Shown here piece by piece: positions 62,291 to 64,000 of a stretch of 64,000 bases of DNA (position 1 is its first letter; the number at the start of each line of letters is the position of its first letter). The position numbers and the translations under genes are program-made. This stretch comes from Doris montereyensis (lineage: Eukaryota > Mollusca > Gastropoda > Nudibranchia > Dorididae). The DNA lies in assembly GCA_037039925.1 (NCBI GenBank), contig JAXRKP010000169.1:256501-320500 (forward strand). The letters run 5' to 3'. The notes beneath the pieces are model-generated. The model worked only from the letters and a program-made list of their open reading frames with translations, ran no database searches and was not told where the DNA came from.

Positions 62291-64000
62291 AGAGAGGATA
62301 AGAGCGATAAAGATCGACAAAGAGCGATAAAGAGCGATAAAGAGCGATAAAGAGCGATAGGATGATAGAGCGATACTGCGATAAGCTGCGATAGGCGGCG
62401 ATAGTCTGCGGTAGGCTGCGATAAAGAATGATAAAGAGCGATAAAGAGCGATAAAGAGCGATAAAAAGCGACAGGCTCCGATAAAGAGCGAAAAAGAGCA
62501 ATAAAGATTGATAAAGAGGCGATAAAGAGCAATAAAGAGCGAAAGGCTGCGATAAAGAGCGATAGTCTGCGATAAAGACCGATAAAGAGCGATAAAGAGT
62601 GATAAAAGCGATAAAGAAGGAAAAAGAGCGCTAAAGAGCGATAAAGAGCGATAGGCTGCGATAGGCTGCGATAGGCCGCGGTAGGCCGCATAGAGCAAAG
62701 GCTGCTATAGGCTGCGATAGGCTGTGATAAATAGCGATAAGGAGAGACAGAAAAGCGAGAAAAAGCGTTAAAGCTGTGATAAAGAACGATAAAGAGCGAT
62801 AAAGAGCGATAAAAGCGATAAAGAGCGATAAAGAGCGATAAAGAGCGATAAATAGATAAAGAACGACACAAAGCGATAAAGAGCGATAAAGAGTGATAAA
62901 GCATTGCGATAAAGAACGATAAAGAAAGATAAAGAGCGGTTAAGAGCGATAAAGAGCGATAACGAACGATAAAGAGCAGATAAAGAGATATTAAGAGCGA
63001 TAAAGAGCGATAAAGAGCGATTAAGAGCGGTAGGCTGTGATAGGCTGACAGGCTGAGCGATAGGCTGCGATAGGCTGCGACAGGCTGCGATAGGCTGCGA
63101 TAAAGAGCGATAAAGAGGATAAAGCGATAAAGAGCGATAAGAGCGATAAAGAGCGAAAGCGAATAAAGAGCGATAAAGAACGATAGGTTATAGGCTAAAG
63201 AGCGATAAAGAGCGATAAAGAGCGATAAAGAGCGATAAAGAGCGATAAAGAGCGATAAAGAGCGATAAAGAGCGATAAAGAGCGATAAAGAACGATAAAC
63301 AGATAAAGAGCGATAAAGAAAGCGATGAATTGTGATAAAAGCGATAAAGAGCGATAAAAGCGATAAAAAGCGATGGAAGCGAAACAGCGATAAAGAGCGA
63401 TAAAGAGATATAAAGAGCACTAAAAAGAGCGAAAAAAGCGATAAAGAGCGGTAGGCTGCGATAGGCTGCGATAGGCTGCGATAGGCTGAGATAAGCTGCG
63501 ATAGGCTGCGATAGGCTGCGATAGGCTGCTGTAGGCTGCGATACGTGCTGTGATAAAGAGCGATAGGATCGATAAGAAGAGATATAGGCTGCGATAAAGA
63601 ACTATAAAGAGCGATAAAATGCGATAAAGTGATATAAAGAGCGATAAGGAGCGATAAAGAGCGATAAAGAGCGATAAAGACTGATAAGAGCGATAAAGAA
63701 CGATAAAAAGCGATAAAGAGCGATAAAGAGCAATAAAGCGATAAAAAGCGATAAAAAGCGATAAAAGCAATAAAAGGATAAAGAGCGATAAAGAGCAATA
63801 GAGCGATAAAAGAGCGATAGGCTGCGATAGACTTCGATAGGCTGCAAATAGGCTGCGATAGAGCGATAGGCTGCGATAGGCTGCGATAAAGAGTTGCGAT
63901 GAAAGCGATAAAGGCTGTGATACGCTGTGATAAAGAGCGATAAAGAGCGATAAAGAGGATAAAGAGTGACAGACTCTGATAAAAAAGAAGACTGCGATAG
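62290..64000 (+). repeat. A/B array at right edge
   Basis: 62290-63100 resembles 27010-27750 (shared GATAGTCTGC, GGTAGGCTGC, GACAGGCTCC, GAAAAAGAGC, AATAAAGATT order). 63400-64000 resembles 33370-33970 (GATATAAAGAGC, GGCTGCTGTAGG, GTGACAGACT near the end). A clean run of about nine type A monomers lies at 63197-63290. The array continues beyond the window. Confidence 0.8.

Larger units (their letters stand above)
1..64000 (+). repeat. Megasatellite-scale array of 10-bp GATA-core monomers
   Basis: The whole window is a head-to-tail array of 10-bp monomers. Type A is GATAAAGAGC and type B is GATAGGCTGC; they share the GATA start and the GC end. Common point variants are GATAAAGAAC, GATAAAAAGC, GATAAGGAGC, GATAACGAGC, GATAGACTGC and GATAGGCTGT, plus the 9-bp form GATAAAAGC. 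Each full monomer junction makes GCGATA, so there is about one CpG per 10 bp. The + strand is purine-rich (8 of 10 bases in A, 6 of 10 in B) from end to end. The array enters at base 1 and leaves at base 64000, so its true length is unknown. This is eukaryotic satellite DNA by character; the family is not one I recognise by name. Confidence 0.97.

Noticed and set aside
1..64000. CRISPR array
   Set aside because: The period is 10 bp with no variable spacers, no 23-50 bp repeat and no cas genes.
1..64000. Simple (GATA)n microsatellite of the Bkm type
   Set aside because: GATA occurs once per 10-bp unit, not head to tail every 4 bp.
1..64000. Array of GATA-factor binding sites
   Set aside because: The canonical site WGATAR needs A or T before GATA. 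Here that base is almost always C (GCGATA), so the match is only to the GATA core.
1..64000. Telomeric repeat
   Set aside because: The units do not resemble TTAGGG-type or other G-rich telomere repeats, and there is no G-strand terminus.
1..64000. Naming this as the functional centromere or a sex-chromosome satellite of a given species
   Set aside because: Nothing in the sequence identifies the chromosome or species; a satellite of this kind could lie in any heterochromatin.
62290..64000. A boundary of the array near the right edge
   Set aside because: Monomers continue unchanged in type and orientation to base 64000, so no edge is visible.

Overview
The window is one uninterrupted tandem-repeat (satellite) array, and I see no gene in it. 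Nearly all 64 kb consists of 10-bp monomers in one orientation. Two monomers dominate on the + strand: type A, GATAAAGAGC, and type B, GATAGGCTGC. A third group of derivatives (type C: GATAGGGAGC, GATAGGGTGC, GATAGGCGGC, CATAGGCAGC, GATAGGTTGC) is confined to blocks of about 100-400 bp. No tRNA, rRNA, promoter, terminator, CRISPR array, transposon or unique flanking sequence is recognisable. Tens of kilobases of short-period satellite without a gene point to a eukaryotic chromosome (heterochromatic, centromeric, subtelomeric or sex-chromosome-like). The sequence does not identify the lineage and I do not name one.

The long open frames on the - strand are a consequence of the repeat arithmetic. 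The reverse complement of either monomer, read over 30 nt, has no stop in any frame, and because 10 mod 3 = 1 all three frames give the same decapeptide cyclically permuted (ALYRSLSLFI for A, AAYRSLSQPI for B). The + strand has TAA or TAG every 30 nt in every frame. None is annotated as a CDS.

Layout. 1-6.4 kb: mixed A/B array. 6.42-6.46 kb: the only strand switch I found, a 27-bp inversion bordered by palindromes. 6.5-14.6 kb: indel-rich A/B array with little visible higher-order order. 14.6-23.15 kb: ordered higher-order repeats (HORs), including a 33/34-monomer dimer and several C blocks. 22.6-31.1 kb: two diverged copies of a roughly 3-kb HOR segment, with long indel-free stretches. 31.46-33.06 kb: another HOR segment. 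33.1-40.7 kb: A-rich, poorly ordered array with a rare TTCGAA marker. 40.8-49.24 kb: a collinear second copy of 15.2-23.15 kb. 49.2-53.8 kb: indel-rich array with shortened 7-8 bp units. 53.87-55.56 kb: a third copy of 20.53-22.25 kb. 55.88-57.4 kb: the most diverged stretch. 57.4-59.35 kb: A/B array. 59.36-60.3 kb: a copy of 23.03-23.96 kb. 60.69-62.29 kb: a copy of 31.46-33.06 kb. 62.3-64 kb: A/B array with matches to 27 kb and 33 kb, running off the end.

The interest lies in repeat architecture: a mosaic of paralogous HOR segments shared over 4-36 kb, a polar C cassette, a clean cassette deletion, a palindrome-bounded micro-inversion, and an uneven distribution of indels that may be biological or may be long-read consensus error. 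All coordinates of matches were found by eye from shared rare variants and are approximate to a few tens of bases.
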